The notes under the pieces were generated by a model. The model did not search any database. It was not told where the DNA came from and saw only the letters and a list, made by a program, of their open reading frames with translations. The position numbers were made by a program, and so were the translations under genes. DNA of 64,000 nucleotides from an uncultured Acidobacteriia bacterium (GTDB lineage Bacteria > Acidobacteriota > Terriglobia > Bryobacterales > Bryobacteraceae), in the NCBI GenBank assembly GCA_903909435.1, contig CAIVVT010000255.1, forward strand, positions 62,001 to 126,000, written 5' to 3'. Within the stretch, counting starts at the first letter, position 1. Each line of letters starts with the position of its first letter. This document shows positions 44,391 to 55,128 of the stretch, piece after piece.

Positions 44391-45731
44391 ATGTCAATCC
44401 AAAAACTGATCTTGCTGCTATTGCCGGGCCTGATGGCCTATGCACAGGCGTCTCTCACGCTGAGCGAGGCCGTGAAACTGGCGCTGACTCGCCATCCATC
44501 CCTCGAAGCCGCGACGGCGCGTGTGCAGGCCGCAGAGTCGCGCATCGCACAGGCCCGGGCCGGATGGCTGCCGCGCGCCACTTATACCGAGGGTTTCCAG
44601 GAAGGCAACAACCCTGTCTTCGTCTTCGGGTCGCTGTTAACCCAGCACCAGTTCGCGGCCTCCAACTTCAATCTCGGCACTTTGAACCGGCCCGACGCAT
44701 TCTCGAACTTCCAATCCCAGGTCAGCGTGGATCAGGTGGTCTACGACTTTGGGGCGACGCGCAGCGCCATTCAGGCCGCGCAGATTGGCAAGCAAATGAC
44801 GGAACAGGAGCGCCGGCGAGTCGAACTGGCGCTGATCGCAGGCGTGGCGCGGGCCTATCACGGCGTCGCGCTGACGGCCGAGTCGCTGCATCTGGCCGAG
44901 GCGTCGCTGAAGTCGGCGAATGCAGATCTGGAGCGGTCGCGCAGCCTGCTGCGGGCGGGCGTCGCCACCGAGGCCGACGTGCTCAGCGTGCAGGTTCACG
45001 CCAGTTCCATGAGCGAATACCGCGCCCGCGCCGCCGCTGACCTGCGCATTGCCCAGGCGGCCTTGAACGAGGCGCTGGGGCTGCCGCTCGACGACCAGCA
45101 CACGCTGACCACCCCCATGGAGTCACCCACACTCACAACCAACATCGGCACGGCACACGAAACCCAGGCGGTCAGTTCGCGGCCCGAACTACTCTCCGCG
45201 CGGCTCGGCAAGGATCTGGGCGCCGCCCAGGAATCAGCCGCCAAGTCGCAGTACTGGCCCGTCATCGGACTACGCGGCGTATTCGAGGCCGACCGGCAGA
45301 ATTTCGCGAGTAAGGGCGGGGCCAACTGGCTGTTCGTCGCTTCGGCGCGCTGGACCCTATTCGATGGCAACCGCACTCGGGCGTCCGTCGCCGAGGCCCG
45401 TCACATGCAGGCTGCAGCGGCGGCCGGCGAGAAGCAGATGGACGCCGCCGTGCGGTTGGAAGTGCGCCGCGCCGGGGCCAATCTCGACGCTTCCCGCGAA
45501 CGTGTCACCACGACTCGCGACACCGTCGCTCAGGCCGAAGAGAGCCTGCGCATCATCCGCAACCGCTACTCGAACGGCCTGGCAACCGTTACCGACTTGC
45601 TGCGGTCGGAGACTGCCCTGCTCGAATCCAAGACCCGCCGCCTTGCCGCGCTGTACGACCAGCGCACCGCAGCCGTACAACTCGAAGCCGCTACCGGCGC
45701 ACTGAATGGAGATTCCGATGTTCTTAAGTAA
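44391..45731 (+). CDS. TolC-family outer-membrane efflux protein
   Basis: A 446-residue outer-membrane factor with a signal peptide (LILLLLPGLMAYAQ). Duplicated alpha-helical halves begin LTLSEAVKLALTRHPSLEAA and YWPVIGLRGVFEAD, each with long helices rich in Ala/Arg/Gln. It should form the trimeric exit duct for the RND pump. The downstream fusion-protein start overlaps its end by 14 bp. No strong ribosome binding site precedes the ATG at 44391. Confidence 0.93.
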   Translation: MSIQKLILLLLPGLMAYAQASLTLSEAVKLALTRHPSLEAATARVQAAESRIAQARAGWLPRATYTEGFQEGNNPVFVFGSLLTQHQFAASNFNLGTLNRPDAFSNFQSQVSVDQVVYDFGATRSAIQAAQIGKQMTEQERRRVELALIAGVARAYHGVALTAESLHLAEASLKSANADLERSRSLLRAGVATEADVLSVQVHASSMSEYRARAAADLRIAQAALNEALGLPLDDQHTLTTPMESPTLTTNIGTAHETQAVSSRPELLSARLGKDLGAAQESAAKSQYWPVIGLRGVFEADRQNFASKGGANWLFVASARWTLFDGNRTRASVAEARHMQAAAAAGEKQMDAAVRLEVRRAGANLDASRERVTTTRDTVAQAEESLRIIRNRYSNGLATVTDLLRSETALLESKTRRLAALYDQRTAAVQLEAATGALNGDSDVLK

Positions 45732-46877
45732 GACCCTGCGGGCCGTGTCCGCGACCGTTCTCTTAGGCGTGTTGGCGGGATGCGGGCCGGGGACAACCGA
45801 GGCTCAGAAGAAAGTGGAGAGCGACGCGCCCCTTGCCGTCACGGTGAGCAAAGCCGCCGTGGTCAAGCTCCCCGAACTGTACGAGGCGACCGGCTCCGTG
45901 CGAGCCCGCGTCACCACGGTGCTCTCGGCCAGAACCATGGGTTCCATCTTGGAGGTGCGCGTCCAGCCGGGCGATTCCGTCAAAGCCGGTCAAGTGGTGG
46001 CAACGATCGACGCACGCGATAGCGAGACCTCGCACCGGCAGGCCGAGGCGGCTCGCCGCGAGGCGCAGGACGCGCAGCCCGAGGCCGATAGCGGTGTGGC
46101 GGCCGCGAAAGCCCAACTCGATTTGGCCGAGTCCAGTCACCGCCGCATGAAATCGCTGTTCGACGATAAGTCGATCACTGCGCAGGAATTCGAGGAGGCG
46201 GATGCGCGGCTGAAGGCGGCTCGTGCGGCGTACGAAATGGCGCGTGCAAAACGGCATCAGCTCGACTCCAAATTGCAGCAGGCCGACGAAGCCGTGGCGC
46301 AAACGAAACTGCAGGCGAGCTTCGCGAATGTCATCGCGCCCTTCGCCGGGACCGTAATCGAACGCAAAGCCGAGCCGGGCATGTTGGCCGCTCCCGGCAC
46401 GCCCATTCTCGTCATCGAGCAGGCCGGTGCGTACCGGCTGGAAGCCTCGGTGGACGAGACCCGCATCGCGAAGATCCGCCCGGGCATGACGGTCCGGGTT
46501 CATCTCGATGCCTTCGACAAGGAGTTTGCCGCGCGCGTGGATGAGGTCGCCCCGGCGCTCGATCCCGGCTCGCACAGCTTCATCGTCAAAGTGGGTTTGC
46601 CGGGCATCCTGGGCTTGCGGAGTGGCGTTTTCGGGCGTGCCGAGTTTCAATTTGGGGAGCGCGAAACGCTCACGGTTCGGTCCGCGGCCGTGGTTCACGA
46701 CGGACAGATCGACCGGCTGTTCGTGGCCGAAGGCGTCGCCGCCCGGGGCCGCATGGTGAAGACCGGCGCGCGCAGCGGCGAATTGGTCGAGATCCTCTCC
46801 GGCCTGAGCGCTGGAGAACTGGTGATCGACCGGCCTCCGCAAGGTCTGGCCGACGGCGCCCGCATCGAGGTGCGCCC

Positions 46878-46881
<4 letters not shown>
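45718..46881 (+). CDS. RND efflux periplasmic adaptor (membrane fusion) lipoprotein
   Basis: A 387-residue adaptor with a lipobox (LLGVLAGC, C near residue 22). The biotinyl-lipoyl halves are split by a helical hairpin (about 90-190): [22 protein letters not shown] and [21 protein letters not shown]. Beta-barrel and membrane-proximal parts follow. It links the inner-membrane pump to the TolC-like duct. GGAG lies 6 nt before the ATG at 45718; an ATG 4 codons upstream at 45706 is also possible. It overlaps the TolC-like gene, and its stop overlaps the pump start. Confidence 0.94.
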
Positions 46882-50066
<3,185 letters not shown>

Positions 50067-50095
50067 ATCGCATCTCCAGGGCAGAGGGATAACTG

Positions 50096-50284
50096 ATGAC
50101 AGTCGATCGCTGGTTAAGACTGATTGCCGGGCTCTTCATCATGCTGAGCGTCGCGCTCGGCATGACCGTGAGCACGTACTTTTTCTGGTTCACCGCCTTC
50201 GTCGGGCTGAACCTGTTCCAGTCGGCGTTCACCGACTGGTGCCCGATGATGACCATCCTGCGCAAGCTCGGCGTCAAAGGTTAA
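50096..50284 (+). CDS. DUF2892 small membrane protein
   Basis: A 62-residue protein with two membrane helices and the DUF2892 pattern: RLIAGLFIMLSVALG, then FFWFTAFVGLNLFQSAFTDWCPMM. The cysteine in DWCP is typical of the family. GAGGG lies 7 nt before the ATG. Such proteins often accompany ArsR-type regulators, rhodanese or efflux genes. It is the last gene of the RND operon, 29 bp after the pump. Confidence 0.88.
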   Translation: MTVDRWLRLIAGLFIMLSVALGMTVSTYFFWFTAFVGLNLFQSAFTDWCPMMTILRKLGVKG

Positions 50285-50312
50285 GGGCCACGCTGGCGGC
50301 GAATTTACGCCG

Positions 50313-50654
50313 CTAGCGTGGCACGTCCATCGCATCCAACTGAGCGCGCACCTGTGCACGGGCGCTCTGACAAACTAGTTCACACAGCTTAAACACTACG
50401 GGATCAGCAACGGAGTAGTAGATGCTGATTCCGTCCTTGCGTCGTTTAACCAGGCCCCCATCAAAAAGGGCAGTGAGATGCCGGGAGACATTGGGTTGGT
50501 TGCCCTGAAGTTCCTCAACCAGTTCGTTGACAGTGTGTTCGCCCGATTCGAGGACTTGGAGCAATCTCAGGCGAACTGGTTCGCCCAATAGCCGGAACCT
50601 GCGCGCAACCACTTCAATAGTTTCGTTGGTGAGGAGGTTCTTTTCGGATGCCAT
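50313..50654 (-). CDS. ArsR/SmtB-family transcriptional regulator
   Basis: A 113-residue winged-helix repressor. The recognition helix region is ELVEELQGNQPNVSRHLTAL with the wing VKRRKDGISIYY. It has no CxCxxC metal site of ArsR/SmtB in the recognition helix; the one cysteine near the C-terminus (LCELVCQS has two) could serve as a redox or sulfur switch, as in BigR-type members. GGAGG lies 5 nt before the ATG. It converges with the RND operon and is divergent from the multihaem cytochrome gene, with a palindromic operator in between. Confidence 0.92.
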   Translation of the reverse strand: MASEKNLLTNETIEVVARRFRLLGEPVRLRLLQVLESGEHTVNELVEELQGNQPNVSRHLTALFDGGLVKRRKDGISIYYSVADPVVFKLCELVCQSARAQVRAQLDAMDVPR

Positions 50655-50963
50655 GCGTTCCTCCAGTCACGTTGACGACGATTGTATCACGGTCATTTTT
50701 GCTTGACTATATGCATATATATGCATACGATGAGTCAAGCTGCTCTGGTACTTCGACACCAGACGTACCAAGAGCGGCAGTATCAGCTCCACGCCGGGAG
50801 ACGCCCACAGTCTAAGCGCGTTCGCGTCTGTATGGACGACCGGCAACGCAAATGAGCTGGACAATGCGACCCGCGATAGGCGGCGGCTTACCAGCTGCGG
50901 CGCCAAGGTGTTGATCACCTCGCTGGGTCGAGCACTTACAGAACAACCCAAGGAGTCTCCTCG
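50655..50963. other. arsR/cytochrome divergent promoter region
   Basis: No clear gene. It carries the palindrome at 50702-50739 with overlapping promoter elements, then about 200 bp leading to the cytochrome ribosome binding site. A TGGTAC...GTACCA inverted repeat lies near 50745-50770. A 41-codon plus-strand frame from about 50730 lacks a ribosome binding site and is ignored. Confidence 0.5.
50702..50739. promoter_or_regulatory. Palindromic ArsR-type operator with embedded promoter
   Basis: TATGCATATATATGCATA (50710-50727) is a perfect 18-bp palindrome flanked by CTTGACT (50702-50708) and AGTCAAG (50733-50739). On the plus strand TTGACT (50703-50708) and TACGAT (50726-50731) are 17 bp apart, so the palindrome fills the spacer of a promoter for the multihaem cytochrome. 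On the minus strand it lies just upstream of a TACAAT box about 30 bp before arsR. Palindromic AT sites of this size are typical ArsR-family operators. Binding is inferred. Confidence 0.6.
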
Positions 50964-53270
50964 ATGAAGAGCGCACGCCACCTGTGTCTTCTTTCAGGCC
51001 TAGTCGCCAGCTTCGCCTGGTCTACCATGGCCGTGGGACAAACCAATCAAGGGCTGATAGTCAGTCCCGCATCCCTAACTTTCAGTGCAACCGCGAATGG
51101 CTCAGTTCCCTCCCCCAAGAGCCTCGCTGTGAGCGCCGCACGCCGCACCGGATTCAGCGCCAGCATCTCCGTGCAAAGTGGGGGCACCAACTGGCTCACC
51201 ATTGGGCCGATCGGCAATTTGACTACAAACCAAACGCTGACGGTTTCCGTCAACCAGTCCCGACTGGCCGCCGGAACCTACACCGGAACCATCACACTCA
51301 GAGCGAACGAGCGCACAACTGCGGTCCCCGTGACCCTCACCGTCACCAGCGCTGCCAGCCCGCTGACGGTCAGTCCCAGTTCTCTGACATTCACGGCGGC
51401 TTCAAGCAGCACCATACCAGCCGCTCAGAGTCTGTCGGTGACTGCGCCCCGGGCGACTGCGTTCACGGCAACGGCCACCGCACAGGGCCGCAACTGGCTT
51501 ACGATCTCACCCTCAGGCAGCCTGACGACTAATCGCACGCTGTCTGTTTCCGCCAACCCAGCCGGGCTGGCCGCCGGGAGCTATAGCGGCAGCGTCACTC
51601 TGACCGCGAGTTCCGGCACCCGAACCGTGGCGGTGACGCTTGTGGTTTCTGGCTCTACGGGCGGTGGCGGCGGCAGTGGCGGAACGGGCACCTTCAAGCT
51701 CATCGGCTGGAACGACCTGGGGATGCACTGCCAAGACGGTAAGGACTTCAGCGTCTTCTCCGTCCTGCCCCCATACAATACGATTCACGCGCACCTCATC
51801 GATTCAACCGGCATGCTGGTCGTGTCCGACGCCCCCTATACAGTCACATACCAGGGCGTGACCGACCCGCTGACGAATACCTTGAACACGACGTCGTCGT
51901 CCAAGACGAATTTCTGGCAATACGCGGCTGCAATTGGATACGGTTCGCTCGCCCCGGATATGGGGCTCAAGGGCTTCGCCATGCCGGGTGCGGCCAACAC
52001 GCCGCAGAAAATGGCCTTCGCCACGGTGGATAACACTTGGACCGCGGTTGGAATTCCGATGATGCCGTATGCGGACGCGCCCACCGCACCGTATCCAGTC
52101 AACTACTTTCCGATGATGCGCCTGGTGGCCAAGGACTCGCTCGGCACGGTGCTGGCGACTACCGACATCGTGCTGCCCGTTTCAGACGAGATGACCTGCT
52201 CGGTCTGCCATGCTTCCAATACCGGCAGCCCCGGTGCAAAACCGGTAAAAGGCTGGGTGGGCAATGCCGACGCAGCGAAGGACATCAAGCTGAACATTCT
52301 CCGGAAGCACGACGAGCGCTTCCTCACCACCCCACTGTTCATTGCAGCCGTTGCGCAGACCGGATATAGCACGGCCGGACTGGAAGCCACTTCCAGCACC
52401 AAGCCGATTCTCTGCGCCAACTGCCACGGATCGAATGCCCTGTCGCTGCCTGGGGTAGCTGGCGTGGAACCGCTGACCACCGCCATGCACAACCTCCATT
52501 CGAGCGCGATCGACCCCGCGACAAGTCTAACGCTAAACAGCGGAACGACTCGCGATTCCTGCTACCGCTGCCATCCCGGGCCGAAGACTCAATGCGCTCG
52601 CGGAGCCATGGCCAGTCTCAAGGATCCCAACGGCGTGAACGTCATCGAATGCCAGAGTTGCCACGGGTCCTTGAGCAATGTCGCGACGGCAACCCGCAAC
52701 GGCTGGCTCGACGAACCGAATTGCCAAAGCTGCCACACCGGCACAGCCACCAGCAATGCTGGCCAGATCGCCTACACGACATCATTCACCAGCGGTACGA
52801 TCGTCCGCGTCCCTGTGGACCAGACCTTCGCCACCAATCCGAACACCCCGGCCGCCGGCACATCGTTGTACCGGTTCTCGAAGGGCCACGGCGGACTGCA
52901 GTGTGAGACCTGTCATGGTTCAACCCACGCCGAGTATGCCACTCCCATCGCCAACGACAACGTGCAGAGCACTGCTTTGCAGGGCCATGTCGGCATGATC
53001 GCGGAGTGCACCGCCTGCCACGCATCGACGCCGGCCACCGTCACGGGCGGCCCCCACGGGCTGCACCCCATCGGTACGGCTTGGGTGAACCAGCACCAGG
53101 GAGTGGCGGATTCAGGCGGCGCAACAGCCTGCCAGGCATGCCACGGCACGGACTATCGGGGAACGATCCTGTCGAAGACGCAAGCAGATCGAACCCTGGC
53201 GGGACACGCGTTTCCTCGCGGGACGGTCATTGGCTGCTACAGCTGCCACAACGGCCCGAACGGCGGTTGA
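50964..53270 (+). CDS. Nine-haem cytochrome c with two BACON-like N-terminal domains
   Basis: A 768-residue secreted protein. A signal peptide is followed by two homologous beta-sandwich units (about 28-120 and 130-222) with LIVSPASLTFSATANGSVPS and LTVSPSSLTFTAASSSTIPA, then GTNWLTIGPIG and GRNWLTISPSG, the look of BACON domains. A Gly/Ser linker follows. After a domain with MHCQDGKDFSVFSVLPPYNT, nine CxxCH haem sites lie between about residues 412 and 760: CSVCH, CANCH, CYRCH, CQSCH twice, CETCH, CTACH, CQACH and CYSCH. It probably moves electrons at the cell surface or in the periplasm. AAGGAG lies 8 nt before the ATG. BACON units usually bind carbohydrate or protein; pairing with multihaem c is unusual. 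Confidence 0.92.
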   Translation: MKSARHLCLLSGLVASFAWSTMAVGQTNQGLIVSPASLTFSATANGSVPSPKSLAVSAARRTGFSASISVQSGGTNWLTIGPIGNLTTNQTLTVSVNQSRLAAGTYTGTITLRANERTTAVPVTLTVTSAASPLTVSPSSLTFTAASSSTIPAAQSLSVTAPRATAFTATATAQGRNWLTISPSGSLTTNRTLSVSANPAGLAAGSYSGSVTLTASSGTRTVAVTLVVSGSTGGGGGSGGTGTFKLIGWNDLGMHCQDGKDFSVFSVLPPYNTIHAHLIDSTGMLVVSDAPYTVTYQGVTDPLTNTLNTTSSSKTNFWQYAAAIGYGSLAPDMGLKGFAMPGAANTPQKMAFATVDNTWTAVGIPMMPYADAPTAPYPVNYFPMMRLVAKDSLGTVLATTDIVLPVSDEMTCSVCHASNTGSPGAKPVKGWVGNADAAKDIKLNILRKHDERFLTTPLFIAAVAQTGYSTAGLEATSSTKPILCANCHGSNALSLPGVAGVEPLTTAMHNLHSSAIDPATSLTLNSGTTRDSCYRCHPGPKTQCARGAMASLKDPNGVNVIECQSCHGSLSNVATATRNGWLDEPNCQSCHTGTATSNAGQIAYTTSFTSGTIVRVPVDQTFATNPNTPAAGTSLYRFSKGHGGLQCETCHGSTHAEYATPIANDNVQSTALQGHVGMIAECTACHASTPATVTGGPHGLHPIGTAWVNQHQGVADSGGATACQACHGTDYRGTILSKTQADRTLAGHAFPRGTVIGCYSCHNGPNGG

Positions 53271-53298
53271 TCCGCAGCGTAAAAACCGGACCTGCTTC

Positions 53299-53335
53299 AA
53301 GGGGGCGGCCACATCGCGTCCGCCCCCTTTCCTGT
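53299..53335 (+). terminator. Probable terminator after the multihaem cytochrome
   Basis: AAGGGGGCGG (53299-53308) pairs perfectly with CCGCCCCCTT (53320-53329); the following TTTCCTGTT is only weakly T-rich. Confidence 0.55.
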
Positions 53336-53389
53336 TGATTCCCTGCCCCGATACCGTAGATGGTAGGCGGCGCAATTCACTCGATTGCT

Positions 53390-54202
53390 TCAGCGAGCCG
53401 CCGGAGGTTCCTGGTCCGCGGGAATCCCGACTAGCCAACGATAGAACGCCACCGCCCGGTTGATCGAGGAAGACGCGTGTCCGGCCGCCAGCCAGCTCGC
53501 GTTGCGCCCCGTGCGCACCAAGCTGTAGTAGCGCCAGACGCCTTCCGGCTCGCGATCCAGAAAATAGACCGACTGAATCTCGCCCGGGTGGAACAGCGTT
53601 ACGTAGAATCGGCTCATCAGGCTGACGTTCTCGACCTCAAACACCAGCCGGTCCGGCTCGGCCACAGCTACGTGCAGCCTGTAAACTGCCGTGCCTGAGA
53701 GATTGTCAACCTGTTCGAAGAACACGATCTGGCCGTCTCTGATCTCGTCGGGCCGGAAATCCGGGCGGCGATGGTCCGGCTCGGCATCAGCAAGGGCGTG
53801 TGCCTCAGGAATGAGCGCCTGCCAGCGCGCGCGGGTGGTAGACCAATAGCGCATCCCCGCGAGTTCGGAAATCGCGCCTGCACGGCGTAGCAGCCCCTCC
53901 AGCCCGGTCGCGTAGCGAAAGCGGCCACTCGTACTGATCAGCGTCGAGAAACCCGTCTCGGTCCAGCCGGTGCACGCTGGCGGCTTCCAACTGCGGTTTA
54001 GATCGGAGTTGTCCCAGAACTTCACGTTTGGCGCACTGCCCAGTGCGGCCGCCGGCGGCTCGGGTTCCTGGCCGCAGGGTGGCCTAGGCGCGGCCTGTCC
54101 AAAACTCAGCACCGCCGATACGAACGTGGCCGTGATGAGTCTCCGGATCGGGCGGCCAATGTCGGGACGGGGGCGGGCCTCTCCGCTTAAGTGGAAGTTC
54201 AT
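53390..54202 (-). CDS. Secreted protein of unknown function
   Basis: A 270-residue protein that I cannot place with confidence. A basic N-terminus and hydrophobic segment (LITATFVSAVLSFGQA) suggest export. A conserved-looking core reads WDNSDLNRSWKPPACTGWTETGF, then GRFRYATGLEGLLRRAGAISEL and FRPDEIRDGQIVFFEQVDNL. The tryptophans and the ATGL..GLLRR..A region recall small secreted families seen in Proteobacteria and Acidobacteria. The start at 54202 is the last ATG before the signal; there is no good ribosome binding site. It follows the small kinase gene by about 140 bp. Confidence 0.65.
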   Translation of the reverse strand: MNFHLSGEARPRPDIGRPIRRLITATFVSAVLSFGQAAPRPPCGQEPEPPAAALGSAPNVKFWDNSDLNRSWKPPACTGWTETGFSTLISTSGRFRYATGLEGLLRRAGAISELAGMRYWSTTRARWQALIPEAHALADAEPDHRRPDFRPDEIRDGQIVFFEQVDNLSGTAVYRLHVAVAEPDRLVFEVENVSLMSRFYVTLFHPGEIQSVYFLDREPEGVWRYYSLVRTGRNASWLAAGHASSSINRAVAFYRWLVGIPADQEPPAAR

Positions 54203-54343
54203 TCGATTCAGGCGGTCGTTGGCGTTACCTTGTGACCAGGGCTTTGCGGATAGGGATCTGCGCAGGTGCAGTTTCTGCACTCCAACGGGCAGAATTTGCA
54301 CGGGGGTGCGCGCTGAGCGAGAACATCGAAAGCTGATTCGCTG

Positions 54344-55123
54344 TTAGTCCGCCATTGGCAGGCTGAAGCAGAAAGTCGACCCGGCGCCTGGCGCGGACTC
54401 CACCCAGATGCGGCCTCCCAGCCGCTCTATGCCCCGCTTGCAGTACGCGAGCCCGAGACCGTTGCCGGGGTATTCCTTCCCGTGCAGGCGCTTGAATGGG
54501 GCGAAAATGCGTTGCTGGAACTCGGGGTCCACGCCGGGCCCGTTGTCCGCCACGGTGAAAACCCACTCGGCGTCCACGCACCTGCACGAAATGTGGATGC
54601 GCGGGGTTGGGACGGCGCAGTAATTGATGCCGTTTCTGATCAGTTGGCGCAAGACCTTCGTCAGGATCTCGAACTCGCCCAGTACCGGCGGCAAGGGGTC
54701 GAACGTGACGATCGCCCCCCGCTCGATGATTAGCTTGTCCTTGAACAGGAGCGCCTGCATAAGCACCGCATCCATGTCCGTTGTAGTCGCACTTCGGTCG
54801 AAAGTGCTCAGCGCCCAGTAGTCCACAATGCCGGTCAGCAGGGACTGCATTTTGAGCGCTTCCGCCTGGATTCGACCGAGGAACTGCACCCCTTCGACAT
54901 CCAGGCGTTCGGTTTTGGTCTCCAGCATGAGTTGGCTGTAGGCTAAGATGCCTCGCAACGACTCGCGCGCGTTGTGGGCCGAGGTCGAGACGAAATCCTC
55001 GAAATCGGCGTTCGTGCGATCCAACTGCCGCTGGATTTCAAGGCCATGCTCGACCTCCACTTGCAGCGCCTCGCGCAAGCGTCGAATCTCGTTTGATATT
55101 GAATCCTGATCGGTGTTTTCCAT
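54344..55123 (-). CDS. Soluble histidine kinase of phytochrome-type
   Basis: A 259-residue kinase without a membrane helix. A short coiled start (EIRRLREALQVEVEHGLEIQ) leads to a phosphoacceptor box STSAHNARESLRGILAYSQ, where the residue after histidine is Asn instead of the usual Asp/Glu. The N box is VLRQLIRNGINYC, then VADNGPGVDP, FAPFKRLHG and GNGLGLAYCKRGIERLGGRI. The last two are typical of bacteriophytochrome-like kinases and closely match the kinase end of the neighbouring CheB-CheR fusion. It starts at ATG 55123 (6 bp after the fusion's stop) or GTG 55135 (overlapping it), so translation is probably coupled. Confidence 0.85.
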   Translation of the reverse strand: MENTDQDSISNEIRRLREALQVEVEHGLEIQRQLDRTNADFEDFVSTSAHNARESLRGILAYSQLMLETKTERLDVEGVQFLGRIQAEALKMQSLLTGIVDYWALSTFDRSATTTDMDAVLMQALLFKDKLIIERGAIVTFDPLPPVLGEFEILTKVLRQLIRNGINYCAVPTPRIHISCRCVDAEWVFTVADNGPGVDPEFQQRIFAPFKRLHGKEYPGNGLGLAYCKRGIERLGGRIWVESAPGAGSTFCFSLPMAD

Positions 55124-55128
55124 TTCGG

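Noticed and set aside
50730-50855. A 41-codon plus-strand frame beginning right after the ArsR palindrome
   Set aside because: It has no ribosome binding site, no start context and no features; it overlaps the putative promoter.
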